A stretch of 64,000 nucleotides of DNA from Companilactobacillus nodensis DSM 19682 = JCM 14932 = NBRC 107160 (GTDB lineage: Bacteria > Bacillota > Bacilli > Lactobacillales > Lactobacillaceae): contig NZ_BAMN01000006.1 of the NCBI RefSeq assembly GCF_000615905.1, positions 62,001-126,000 of the forward strand. The letters are read 5' to 3'. Both the position numbers and the translations under genes were made by a program. The notes beneath the pieces are model-generated. The model was not told the DNA's origin and searched no databases. It saw only the letters and a list, made by a program, of their open reading frames with translations. Shown here piece by piece: positions 41,428-49,235 of this stretch (the stretch's first letter is position 1; the number at the start of each line of letters is the position of its first letter).

Positions 41428-42756
41428 ATGAACAAATTCGATGCAATAATTATTGGCGGTGGTCCAGCTGGCCTCGCTGAAGCATATGCACTTAAAGCTG
41501 CTGGCAAAGATGTAGCCGTGGTTGAAAATTATCAATGGGGTGGAACTTGTCCTAACCGTGGCTGTGACCCTAAGAAAATGTTATTGAGTGGTGTTCAAGC
41601 ACGTGACCGTGTATCACAACTAAAGGGTAAAGGATTCGGAGAAGCACCACTAGTTAAGTGGTCAGAACTTGAAGCTTTCAAAGATACATATACTAGTAAG
41701 ATTCCTGATGGTAGTCGTAATGGTCTGATTAGTGCCGGTATCACAGCAATTGATGGTAGTCCGAAGTTTGTTGCTGAAGACCAGATCAGTGTCAATGATG
41801 AAGTCTATCAAGCTGATAAGTTTGTTATTGCAACTGGTCAGCGTCCCAGCCGTCTGAATATTGATGGTAAGGACAATTTATTTACGAGTACGGACTTTAT
41901 GAATTTGAAGTCAATGCCTAAGAAGGTAACCTTTATTGGAGCCGGCTATATTGCCTTTGAGTTGGCAACTATTGCCAGTTCAACGGGTGCTGAAGTTCAT
42001 ATAGTGCATCACAATGATCGTCCTCTTAAGGGCTTTGATAAGGAATATGTGGATGCTCTGGTCAAACAACTAGAAAGACGTGGTATTCAATTTCATTTCA
42101 ATGTTGATACCAAGTCAATCACTAAAATCGGCAATCAGTATGTTCTAGATGCAGGTGATTTTAATTTGGTAAGTGACTTAGTCGTTGGTGCAACTGGACG
42201 TATTCCTAATGTCGATAATCTGGACTTGGAAAAAGCTGGAGTGGAATACTCGCGTAGAGGTATTCAAACTAACAGGAAGTTACAGACAACTAATCCTAAT
42301 ATTTATGCGATAGGGGATGTGGTTGATAAAGAACAACCTAAGTTAACTCCAGTCGCCGGATTTGATGCTCGGTATGTCGCTGACGTGATTAACGGTAAGA
42401 CTGATAAGGATATCGAATACCCAGCTATTCCAACTCTGGTGTATGGCTCACCAGAGTTGGCCAAAGTCGGAGTAAGTACAATGGAAGCAGAAAAAAATCC
42501 TGATGACTATTCGGTAGTCGATCAGGATCTAACTAAGTGGTTCACGTATTACAGAACTAATGAACCGATTGCCAAAGCAAAGGTTGTCTTCAATAAAGAT
42601 AATCAAATCGTAGGGGCAACTTTGATGAGTAATGAATCCGATGAGGTTATTAATTATTTAACGTTAGCTATTAATAAAAAGCTAACTCATGATGAAATTT
42701 TGAATACTATCTTTGCTTATCCAACACCAGCAAGTGATTTGCAGTATTTGATTTAG
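41428..42756 (+). CDS. FAD-dependent pyridine nucleotide-disulfide oxidoreductase (glutathione reductase-like)
   Basis: A 442-residue flavoprotein of the class I disulfide reductase family. The FAD loop GGGPAG is at residues 10-15, the redox pair is Cys41/Cys46 in GGTCPNRGC, the NAD(P) loop is IGAGYIAFE, and YAIGDV closes the FAD domain. The C-terminal His-Glu pair (HPTxxE) needed in true disulfide reductases is missing: the segment reads FAYPTPASDL. The substrate is therefore open; it may be a reductase of other targets such as metal ions, quinones or reactive chlorine products. It forms its own unit after the asnS terminator. Confidence 0.85.
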   Translation: MNKFDAIIIGGGPAGLAEAYALKAAGKDVAVVENYQWGGTCPNRGCDPKKMLLSGVQARDRVSQLKGKGFGEAPLVKWSELEAFKDTYTSKIPDGSRNGLISAGITAIDGSPKFVAEDQISVNDEVYQADKFVIATGQRPSRLNIDGKDNLFTSTDFMNLKSMPKKVTFIGAGYIAFELATIASSTGAEVHIVHHNDRPLKGFDKEYVDALVKQLERRGIQFHFNVDTKSITKIGNQYVLDAGDFNLVSDLVVGATGRIPNVDNLDLEKAGVEYSRRGIQTNRKLQTTNPNIYAIGDVVDKEQPKLTPVAGFDARYVADVINGKTDKDIEYPAIPTLVYGSPELAKVGVSTMEAEKNPDDYSVVDQDLTKWFTYYRTNEPIAKAKVVFNKDNQIVGATLMSNESDEVINYLTLAINKKLTHDEILNTIFAYPTPASDLQYLI

Positions 42757-42799
42757 GAAGTTTGATATCACACAGTTAGAAGACAAATTGTTATATGAA

Positions 42800-42828
42800 T
42801 TGTTCCATGCTAAGGTGAATAATATAAT
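42800..42828 (+). promoter_or_regulatory. Promoter of the small membrane protein gene
   Basis: TTGTTC at 42800-42805 and TATAAT at 42823-42828 with 17-base spacing, followed by AAGGAGTGA before GTG 42854. Confidence 0.7.
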
Positions 42829-42853
42829 GTGATTAAATTAAGGAGTGATAAAA

Positions 42854-43015
42854 GTGCTCAAGACTAATATTTATGTTAAGTTAATCGGAGTTTTGCTCAT
42901 TGTCATTTTATTATCGTTGATATTTATTACAGGTTGGTCATCATATACACTGTTATTCATTTCACTTTCTGTAGCATATGGCATTTTTGTACAGATATAT
43001 TTTAGGAAAAAATAA
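42854..43015 (+). CDS. Small two-helix membrane protein, unknown function
   Basis: A 53-residue frame from GTG 42854 with its own TATAAT promoter, an AGGAGTGA ribosome site and a terminator right after the stop, so it is very likely expressed. The protein has two hydrophobic helices (about residues 10-28 and 32-48) with a positively charged end, FRKK. I do not recognise a family. It could be a small membrane regulator or toxin-like peptide, but nothing in the sequence decides this. Confidence 0.6.
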   Translation: MLKTNIYVKLIGVLLIVILLSLIFITGWSSYTLLFISLSVAYGIFVQIYFRKK

Positions 43016-43018
43016 TTA

Positions 43019-43053
43019 AAGCAGGTGCGAATTTTCGCATCTGCTTATTTTTA
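43019..43053. terminator. Bidirectional terminator at 43.0 kb
   Basis: AAGCAGGTGCGAA (43019-43031) pairs with TTCGCATCTGCTT (43034-43046, one G-U), with T-rich sequence on the right and A-rich on the left. It serves the small membrane protein gene and the convergent operon. Confidence 0.85.
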
Positions 43054-43977
43054 TAGTAACATTTCAACTAACTTCTGTAAGTCGTGTTTTTCAGGAATTT
43101 CCGGCAACATATTTATGTCGAACAATGCTTGGTCTTTGTACTCTTTGATCATAACTTGTGAAGCATCAACGCCGTTGTCGATCACTTCTTCAGCGGTTTC
43201 AGCTAATGCCTTTTCGCCTGTGCGACCAGCTTCGGCAATTTTGTTCATGAAGTCAGGTCCTTTTTTACCAATGGCAAAAATTACTGGCAAGGTGAATTCG
43301 CCACTTTGTAACATGTAGAGTGGTCCAAATTCTTCTTCAGTTGTGTTGATACCAACCAAATCGAGGACCTCACTCTTGATCTGGTAGGCAATGCCGATTG
43401 TTCGACCAATTTGTCCAGCAGAATCCACGATGATATCAGATGCGTGCGCTGCTTGAGCACCGAAGCGACAGGCAAACTCGAACATGATAGCTGAACGACC
43501 TTCGACTCGCTTGATATATTCAGCAATATCTTCGACTGGTTTAACCATTTGCTCGTCAGCGAGTAATTGTTGTGTAGTGATTTCTTGAATCGCATCGATT
43601 TTTCCTTGCAAGGCATCGTCGTCAGCTGAACATTTACGGAGTTCAACGTCGATCAAATCAGAGAAATATTCGACCATAAAGTTTAGTTTGATTGAGTCTG
43701 GACCAGCTTGATGTCGACGCATCATTTCATTACGAATATAAAACATTTGTGTTGCGGCTGCAGCTGATTGTAGAGCATTATCTCGTAGGTCCTCAGTTTT
43801 ACCGAAACTAGAGAATAGATAGAAGAAGGCTCCGTGTAAGAAGCGGCCAGACTTCAAGAATCCACTTGCTTCAGAGATGATGTCGTCTTTGTTTAATTCA
43901 ATCAAGTGGAGGATGTAGTCTTCCAAATTGATCAATTTTGGATTGAGATGTTCAAATTGTTCAAATGGTGATGCCAT
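43051..43977 (-). CDS. Polyprenyl synthetase-like protein lacking both aspartate-rich motifs
   Basis: A 308-residue protein with the fold pattern of trans-prenyl diphosphate synthases. Aligned by eye with heptaprenyl synthase component II, the GGKRIRP site is replaced by SGRFLHG, the first DDxxD site by RNEMMRR (near residue 83), and the second, normally QIxDDxLD, by AYQIKSEVLD (near residue 202). The helix EYIKRVEGRSAIMFEFACRFGA and the segment EFTLPVIFAI still match well. Without the magnesium-binding aspartates it should not make prenyl diphosphates. It is the last gene of a three-gene operon. It could be a partner subunit, a lipid-binding protein or a regulator; function is unknown. Confidence 0.75.
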   Translation of the reverse strand: MASPFEQFEHLNPKLINLEDYILHLIELNKDDIISEASGFLKSGRFLHGAFFYLFSSFGKTEDLRDNALQSAAAATQMFYIRNEMMRRHQAGPDSIKLNFMVEYFSDLIDVELRKCSADDDALQGKIDAIQEITTQQLLADEQMVKPVEDIAEYIKRVEGRSAIMFEFACRFGAQAAHASDIIVDSAGQIGRTIGIAYQIKSEVLDLVGINTTEEEFGPLYMLQSGEFTLPVIFAIGKKGPDFMNKIAEAGRTGEKALAETAEEVIDNGVDASQVMIKEYKDQALFDINMLPEIPEKHDLQKLVEMLL

Positions 43978-43992
43978 AATGGATGTTTCTCC

Positions 43993-44988
43993 TTACTTGA
44001 ATTTATCGATTTCGACTTCTAGATTTTCAGCAATCGGTAAGAATACTGAACTGAAGAACTTCTGTGATTCAAATTTTTGCTCTTTTTCGATGATATCATT
44101 CGACTTCTTCCAGGCATCTTGGCGCATAATTGCGGCTAAGTTCTTGCGGAGTGTTTGAAGATGCTTCTTTAATCTAGGATCTTTGGTTCCGTATGCTTCA
44201 ATGTAAAAATACAATATTTCATTGAATGTATTATCCAATACATAGAAGAAAGTATTACGCATTTCGGCCAAATTCATCATCTGTGGGAATGGCTTGTCTT
44301 TTAAAATTTGTTCTTTAGTGAAGGTACTCGATGAGGTGATGATCGAGTTAACTTGGCTCATATCCGCAATGTAATTTGAGTAGTGTTCTAGTTGATCTTT
44401 TTTAAGAGGAACACCAAGTTTTTCTTTGATCTCTGATTCATTCAATGGTTCCAACTGCTTGAGGGTCAAATCTCTAACTTCAATTCTTTCCTCATCAAGT
44501 TTCTTTTCGATTTCTTTGAGGATGGTTTGATTCTCGTTCAAGTACTTCATAACTGCAGGCCAGATATGGTCGTTAAATGTTTCGTGGAAGTGGTTGAACA
44601 TGTCGTCGGTATAGACGTCAAGAACCTTCTTTTCAGATTCGAATTCTTTGACGTGTGAAGTGAACTGGATAACTAGTGGCATGCCGGTACGTTTGTCCGG
44701 GTTACCGATCAAGATACCAGTATCTTTACGTTGTTGGTCTTCCCATTGTTTTAGTTCATTTAAGTCTAATAATCCCAATGGCATAAGGGTGATCTCCGCG
44801 TGTGTGCAGAGGATCTGTAAGGCAAAGGGGGTGATCATCTTTTGTGTTTCTGTGAATGCCTTTAGTGTTGTTCGCAGTTTCTTTTGGTTGTCTAAGTGAT
44901 CTTCTGGATCAGCGTAGAAGGCAGAAGATTGAATAGGGGCATTTTCAAAGCGGCCGCTCATTTGTTTCTTTAGATCATCGATGTCCAT
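43993..44988 (-). CDS. Uncharacterised helical protein (331 aa) in the prenyl-synthase-like operon
   Basis: No family recognised. The 331-residue protein has no signal peptide or membrane segment and is predicted by eye to be mostly helical and charged, with Glu/Lys-rich stretches near residues 150-190 that could form a coiled coil. Only one Cys is present, in the segment LQILCTHAEI. The start ATG 44988 shares its first base with the stop of the upstream 92-residue gene, and the stop is 15 bases before the prenyl-synthase-like gene, so the three are surely one operon. Confidence 0.75.
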   Translation of the reverse strand: MDIDDLKKQMSGRFENAPIQSSAFYADPEDHLDNQKKLRTTLKAFTETQKMITPFALQILCTHAEITLMPLGLLDLNELKQWEDQQRKDTGILIGNPDKRTGMPLVIQFTSHVKEFESEKKVLDVYTDDMFNHFHETFNDHIWPAVMKYLNENQTILKEIEKKLDEERIEVRDLTLKQLEPLNESEIKEKLGVPLKKDQLEHYSNYIADMSQVNSIITSSSTFTKEQILKDKPFPQMMNLAEMRNTFFYVLDNTFNEILYFYIEAYGTKDPRLKKHLQTLRKNLAAIMRQDAWKKSNDIIEKEQKFESQKFFSSVFLPIAENLEVEIDKFK

Positions 44989-45266
44989 TACTTTTCTTCC
45001 TCCTTACCGTAGATTTTTTTAAGTTCAGATAATTTGTTGATACCAGCCTTAGTTAAAGTGGCAGGTTTCAATGTAGCTGTGGCAAGTGCATAATTTTCGA
45101 TTTCTTCGAGTTTCAAATCATTGAACCAACCTTTGCCTTGAACTTCATCAATTGTTTGATACAACATTGATTGTTTATTTAATTGACGGTTAGAAGTAAA
45201 GTAATTACGATTTACGTCGTTTAGTAATTGATAGATTGATTGTTCCATACTTACATTTTCAGCCAT
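44988..45266 (-). CDS. Uncharacterised small protein (92 aa), first gene of the operon
   Basis: A 92-residue, soluble, charged protein with no motif I recognise. ATG 45266 has a GGAG site about 15 bases upstream and divergent AT-rich promoter sequence behind it. The stop overlaps the start of the 331-residue gene by one base. Its N-terminal half is rich in Asn and Gln; the C-terminal half (AGINKLSELKKIYG) is helical. The tight packing suggests that the product works with the next two proteins. Confidence 0.7.
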   Translation of the reverse strand: MAENVSMEQSIYQLLNDVNRNYFTSNRQLNKQSMLYQTIDEVQGKGWFNDLKLEEIENYALATATLKPATLTKAGINKLSELKKIYGKEEEK

Positions 45267-45411
45267 AATTAATTAATTCTCCATTCCTATATTACTTATA
45301 TTTTAGCGTTTTTATGAATAATAAAAAATTAGTAAAATTCCTAAGTTAAATTAATTTCTTACTGCGTTATTATAAAAAAGTAATAGAATTAATATATTGG
45401 AGGAATATCTT

Positions 45412-45621
45412 ATGGAAAAACAAATTTTAGTAAGCGGATTGCATTGTGAAAACTGCCCAAAGCACATTGCAGAATTAATCAAGGACGCTAAGGGTGTTGA
45501 GAAGCTCGACAAAGATATGGACAAGATGACTTTAACTATTTCTGGAAATGAAGATTTGGATGTAAATGAAATTAAAGCTGATTTAGCAAGTAAACCATTT
45601 AAGGTTGAGGAATTAGCTTAG
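45412..45621 (+). CDS. Heavy-metal-associated (HMA) domain protein, CopZ-like
   Basis: A 69-residue single HMA domain. The metal site is in GLHCENCPKHI (CxxC at about residues 12-15). Such proteins carry Cu(I) or related soft metals in the cytosol. ATG 45412 follows TTGGAGGAATATCTT. No copper ATPase or CopY repressor is next to it; the adjacent gene is an EamA transporter whose start overlaps this stop, so the partner is not obvious. Confidence 0.85.
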   Translation: MEKQILVSGLHCENCPKHIAELIKDAKGVEKLDKDMDKMTLTISGNEDLDVNEIKADLASKPFKVEELA

Positions 45622-46502
45622 TGAATTCTATGACTACCAAAAAAGCCCAACTTCTAGGAGTTGAGCTTAATTTAATCTCGTTATTATTTAGTAGTATCAG
45701 TCCAGTTCTTAACAAATTCTCATTAGTCAGTCTTAATCCAGTTATTGGTGCATTGTTCACCAGTGTTTTTGCCGCAATTTTCAATTTGATTTTGATATTT
45801 GTGATGTATCACGATTTTTCTATTATTAGAAATAAGTGGGTGATCGCATTGGGATTGTCCAATGCCGTCGGTGTTATTTTGCAATATATTGCACTAACAT
45901 TATTGAGCCCAGTCACAGTTACATTGATTGCTCGAATATATTTAGTTTATGTTTTTGCGTTATCATATGCTTTTTTGAAAGAAAAATTAGTCAAGTGGGA
46001 TTATTTGGCCATTGCGATGTGTATCGGTGGATCGATTTTTGTTTCAACCGGTCGGATTCAAATTGATAGTATCTGGGGAATCGTTTGTGCTTTCATATAT
46101 CCTTTAATGTATGCCATAAATAATATTATTGCTAAATATTTGGTAGAGGACAATAATCCGGGAAATGTCTTGTTCTATAACCACTTGGTTTCAGCAGTAT
46201 TATTGTTTGTCTATGCATTGATCATTCCAGGAACATTCGGTGGAATTCAAGCAAAGGCTGTCACATTTAACTTTTTCGGAGCTTTCTTTAATGGTTTCTT
46301 ATCATTATTATTGTTCTACACTAGTTTGAAATTTATTACTGCTGGTAAAGCCAATATCGTTAGAGCATTGGGACCAATCGTTGTAATTATTTATTCTTAC
46401 TTCTTCTTCCCAATTCAGATTACCGCAAATATTATTATTGGTGCTTTGTTGTTGATAACATCAACCGCAATCGTCACATTTACTCGTGCCAATACTGATT
46501 AG
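45621..46502 (+). CDS. EamA/DMT family transporter
   Basis: A 293-residue membrane protein with about ten hydrophobic helices arranged as two EamA repeats, typical of drug/metabolite transporters. The motif region before the fifth helix reads YAFLKEKLVKWDY and near the end KANIVRALGPIVVIIYSY. The substrate cannot be told. The start is GTG 45621, overlapping the HMA gene stop, or ATG 45630. Confidence 0.85.
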   Translation: MNSMTTKKAQLLGVELNLISLLFSSISPVLNKFSLVSLNPVIGALFTSVFAAIFNLILIFVMYHDFSIIRNKWVIALGLSNAVGVILQYIALTLLSPVTVTLIARIYLVYVFALSYAFLKEKLVKWDYLAIAMCIGGSIFVSTGRIQIDSIWGIVCAFIYPLMYAINNIIAKYLVEDNNPGNVLFYNHLVSAVLLFVYALIIPGTFGGIQAKAVTFNFFGAFFNGFLSLLLFYTSLKFITAGKANIVRALGPIVVIIYSYFFFPIQITANIIIGALLLITSTAIVTFTRANTD

Positions 46503-46535
46503 ATCTCTTGCCTTCGGGTGAGAGATTTTTTTCTC
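46503..46535 (+). terminator. Terminator after the EamA transporter gene
   Basis: ATCTCTTGCC and GGTGAGAGAT pair around a TTCG tetraloop (two wobble pairs) and are followed by seven T. Confidence 0.85.
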
Positions 46536-46577
46536 TTTACGGTTTTATCTGAAACGTGCTTATGAAGAACAATCTCT

Positions 46578-46639
46578 TCCGCTCACTACGAACAGTGAAA
46601 TCACCAACGTGGCAATCCCACTATTCTAGGTGATGCTCA
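46578..46639 (+). repeat. Intergenic palindromic repeat, copy 1
   Basis: A 62-base unit starting TCCGCTCACTACGAACAGTG and ending CTAGGTGATGCTCA. It is nearly identical to copy 2, with one base change (AACAGT against AATAGT) and a two-base gap. It holds internal inverted pairs TCACT/AGTGA and TCACC/GGTGA. No gene is visible in the 390-base gap that holds both copies. Confidence 0.85.
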
Positions 46640-46674
46640 AGGTCTACCGCCTTTCAACGCGCTCTATCCTAAAC

Positions 46675-46783
46675 GCGCTACAAAAACCAACTACCTCCGC
46701 TCACTACGAATAGTGAAATCACCACTACGTGGCAATCCCACTATTCTAGGTGATGCTCAGTAGTTACCCGGTTTTTGTAGCGC
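46675..46783 (+). repeat. Intergenic palindromic repeat, copy 2, inside a long hairpin
   Basis: The second copy of the repeat (46696-46759) sits inside a perfect 14-base inverted repeat GCGCTACAAAAACC (46675-46688) / GGTTTTTGTAGCGC (46770-46783), with an inner AACTAC/GTAGTT pair and GAATAGTG/CACTATTC. The whole 109 bases can fold into one branched hairpin. It may be a REP- or MITE-like element or the gene for a structured RNA. The remaining bases up to the moaA start (46784-46892) contain an AT-rich promoter-like stretch and a short inverted repeat ATTCC-TAAT-GGAAT at 46808-46821. Confidence 0.8.
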
Positions 46784-46892
46784 TCTGATTTTATAGGGCT
46801 TTTACCAATTCCTAATGGAATAAATCTAATACATAATAAGATTAGTTAATTATATACTTCACAAGTTAAAATAGTATTCGGAGGTTTTCATT

Positions 46893-47892
46893 ATGGAAAA
46901 ATTGTATGACCAATATGATCGGGTGCATGATTATGTGCGACTATCGATCACTGATAGATGTAATCTGAGATGTGTTTATTGCATGCCCAAAGAAGGTCTG
47001 CCATTTTTCCCAACCGATAAGGTTTTGTCTCAGGATGAAATCGTCCAGATGATTGAGAACTTTGCTGAAATGGGTATTTCCAAAGTACGTATAACTGGTG
47101 GAGAACCTTTATTACGTACGGATGTAGTTGATATCGTCCGCCGAATTAAGGCTGTTAAGGGTATTGAGGATGTCTCAATCACTACTAATGGATTGTTCCT
47201 AGCTAAGAAGGGCTAAGGCTCTGAAAGAGGCTGGTCTTGATCGATTGAATATTAGTCTTGATACATTCCAGGCGCAACGTTATAAGGAGATTACTCGTGG
47301 TGGTAATATTGAACAAGTTCTCGATGGAATCAATGCTGCGGCTGAATTGCACTTTAAAAAAATCAAATTGAATATAGTTCTGATCAAAGGTCAGAATGAT
47401 GATGAAGTGTTGGACTTCCTAAAATATACTCAATATCATGATGTGAACGTCCGCTTCATTGAGTTCATGCCGATCGGTAACTCTGAAAAAATGTGGAAGA
47501 AGGAATATGTTGGTTTACAAAACGTCTTCAATACGTGTGAGCAAAATGGGTTAGAATATTCACCGATTGAGTTAAAAGGTAATGGACCATCAGATAATTA
47601 TCAAATCAAAGGGTTCAAGGGTAGTTTTGGTTTGATTCACCCTATCAGTTCCAAATTCTGTGAAAATTGTAACAGATTGCGTATTACAGCTGATGGATAT
47701 GTTAAGGCATGTCTATATTGGAATGAAGAAATTGATATTCGCAAAGCCATTCCTTACAAAAAGGAATTCAGACGTTTGATCCAAAAATCGCTTGACCGCA
47801 AGCCGCTTAACCATGAAATGGCAATGGACGAAGCTGATCGTGTCATTGACAAGGCGCCAACTTGGAGACACATGAGCCAAATTGGCGGATAA
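46893..47892 (+). pseudogene. moaA: GTP 3',8-cyclase MoaA, broken by a +1 frameshift
   Basis: MoaA is the radical-SAM enzyme that starts molybdenum cofactor synthesis. The first frame (107 codons) has the SAM cluster motif CNLRCVYCM and [10 protein letters not shown], then stops at 47214-47216. The next frame (from about 47218) carries LKEAGLDRLNISLD, the second cluster site FCENCNRLRITADG...C, and the essential C-terminal Gly-Gly (MSQIGG). One extra G in AAGAAGGGCTAAG near 47211-47213 explains the break: removing it gives [12 protein letters not shown] and a protein of about 332 residues. ATG 46893 follows CGGAGG. Confidence 0.9.
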
Positions 47893-47935
47893 GTGAGATA
47901 ATAAGTTTAAACAACCTGAAAGGCGGGAATGTGTC

Positions 47936-48249
47936 ATGACTGAGACAACGATGGAAGACCAAGTTAAAGAATCTTTGATGGACGTGATTGATCCGGAACT
48001 GGGAATTGATATTGTAAACCTTGGATTGATCTACAAAATTGATATAATAGATAGTAATTGTATTATTACCATGACTTTGACGACTATGGGATGTCTCTAG
48101 GTGATTATTTGCACGATGAGATCGTAGATGCAGCCGAATGTGTGGAGGGCATCAAGTCTGTAGAAATAAATTTGGTTTGGGAACCAGCTTGGGAAATCGA
48201 TAAGGCAAGTCGATTTGCTCGAATATCTTTAGGAATATTTGACAGCTAA
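47936..48249 (+). pseudogene. MIP18/PaaD-type metal-sulfur cluster assembly factor, broken by a -1 frameshift
   Basis: A DUF59 protein, expected to help Fe-S insertion into target proteins. From ATG 47936 (AAGGCGGGA upstream) the sequence DVIDPELGIDIVNLGLIY and MTLTTMGC is typical, but the frame stops at 48098-48100. The +1 frame continues as LGDYLHDEIV to 48249. One missing C near 48095 would restore the conserved GCPLGDYLHDEI, giving about 104 residues. The family Cys lies exactly at the break. It lies 43 bases after moaA and 17 bases before a regulator gene. Confidence 0.88.
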
Positions 48250-48266
48250 ACTTTGGAGTGTTAATT

Positions 48267-49181
48267 GTGAGAGAAATTAATATAGATATATTTATAAAGA
48301 GACGTAAGGAACTTAAATTATCGCAAGTTAAATTGTGCGAGGGAATATGTACTCAGGCAACTTTGAGTAAGTTTGAAAATAACGGTCGTGTACCGTCATT
48401 GACGATTCTCAATAAGTTATGTGCAAGATTGGGATTGATGGTCGATGACTTGTATCAGGATTCAACGACTTCAACCGCTAAGATTCGTGACGGACTTAAT
48501 CATGCTGAAAAGGAATTGATGATGGAGAATTATCAAGAGGTCATTAATATCCTTTCCGACATTAAGCCAGAAAAAATTGAGTTTATTCCATTAAAAACTC
48601 AGTTCTATTACTTGCGTGGATTATTAAATGCTTTGACCAATCAACAACCGGTTGATATTTTATTTGATTTCTCACAAATTCTTGATGATTTGGATGACAA
48701 ACATCAGTCAATCTATACTCAACTGGCATACTTAGGTTCGGGTGTGATGTATTCTCGCGAGAAGCAAAATGACAAGGCTGACTTTTATTTTGAGAAGATC
48801 TACCAATTTGTCGAAGCCTACCATCATGAACCGGCCAAGGATTCGGATGAAGAAGACGATCATTATCTGAAGATTCTGACATTGATCTTCTTCACATCTG
48901 AATATTATGCAACTAAGGGTAATATCAAGTTGAGTAATCAATTGGTAAAAATGGGGATTGATCTTTGTTCCGAGTATCACGTTACCTATTACTTACCAAG
49001 ATTAAAACTACAAGCTGCTCAGAATGCGATTGATGAGAAGAAGTCAAGTGTTGAGATCAAGCGCTTGATGAATGAAGCTTTGGCATTTGCTCATATCAAT
49101 AATAATCAAGTTGTTGAGATCAGAGTTGCAGCATTGAGAACGAAGTATGAAAGAGATAATAAAACTATAGAAAACGCCTAG
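48267..49181 (+). CDS. XRE family regulator with TPR-like C-terminal domain (Rgg/PlcR-like architecture)
   Basis: A 304-residue protein. The N-terminal helix-turn-helix (IKRRKELKLSQVKLCEGICTQATLSKFE, shown in part as LSQVKLCEGICTQATLSKF) covers residues 8-60; the rest is helical and resembles TPR-type peptide-sensing regulators of the Rgg/PlcR/MutR kind. GTG 48267 is chosen because TTTGGAG lies 9 bases upstream; the in-frame GTG 48258 is inside that site. No small peptide gene is visible beside it. Its place between Fe-S/Moco genes and nreABC hints at a role in this locus, but it may be unrelated. Confidence 0.8.
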   Translation: MREINIDIFIKRRKELKLSQVKLCEGICTQATLSKFENNGRVPSLTILNKLCARLGLMVDDLYQDSTTSTAKIRDGLNHAEKELMMENYQEVINILSDIKPEKIEFIPLKTQFYYLRGLLNALTNQQPVDILFDFSQILDDLDDKHQSIYTQLAYLGSGVMYSREKQNDKADFYFEKIYQFVEAYHHEPAKDSDEEDDHYLKILTLIFFTSEYYATKGNIKLSNQLVKMGIDLCSEYHVTYYLPRLKLQAAQNAIDEKKSSVEIKRLMNEALAFAHINNNQVVEIRVAALRTKYERDNKTIENA

Positions 49182-49204
49182 CCATTGCGGCTAGACGCTT
49201 TTGT
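49171..49204 (+). terminator. Terminator after the XRE regulator gene
   Basis: AACGCCTAGCC and GGCTAGACGCTT pair around ATTGC with one mismatch, then TTTT. The stem overlaps the stop codon. Confidence 0.75.
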
Positions 49205-49235
49205 GTATTTAGAGTAAAAATTAGGGGGGATGGCA

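Noticed and set aside
45267-45411. tRNA or small RNA gene in the divergent gap
   Set aside because: The gap is plain AT-rich promoter sequence with no cloverleaf, no CCA-type end and no stable hairpin.
46578-46783. Possible CRISPR-like repeats
   Set aside because: Only two copies, with a 56-base gap that is not spacer-like, repeats too long, nested inverted repeats, and no cas genes nearby.
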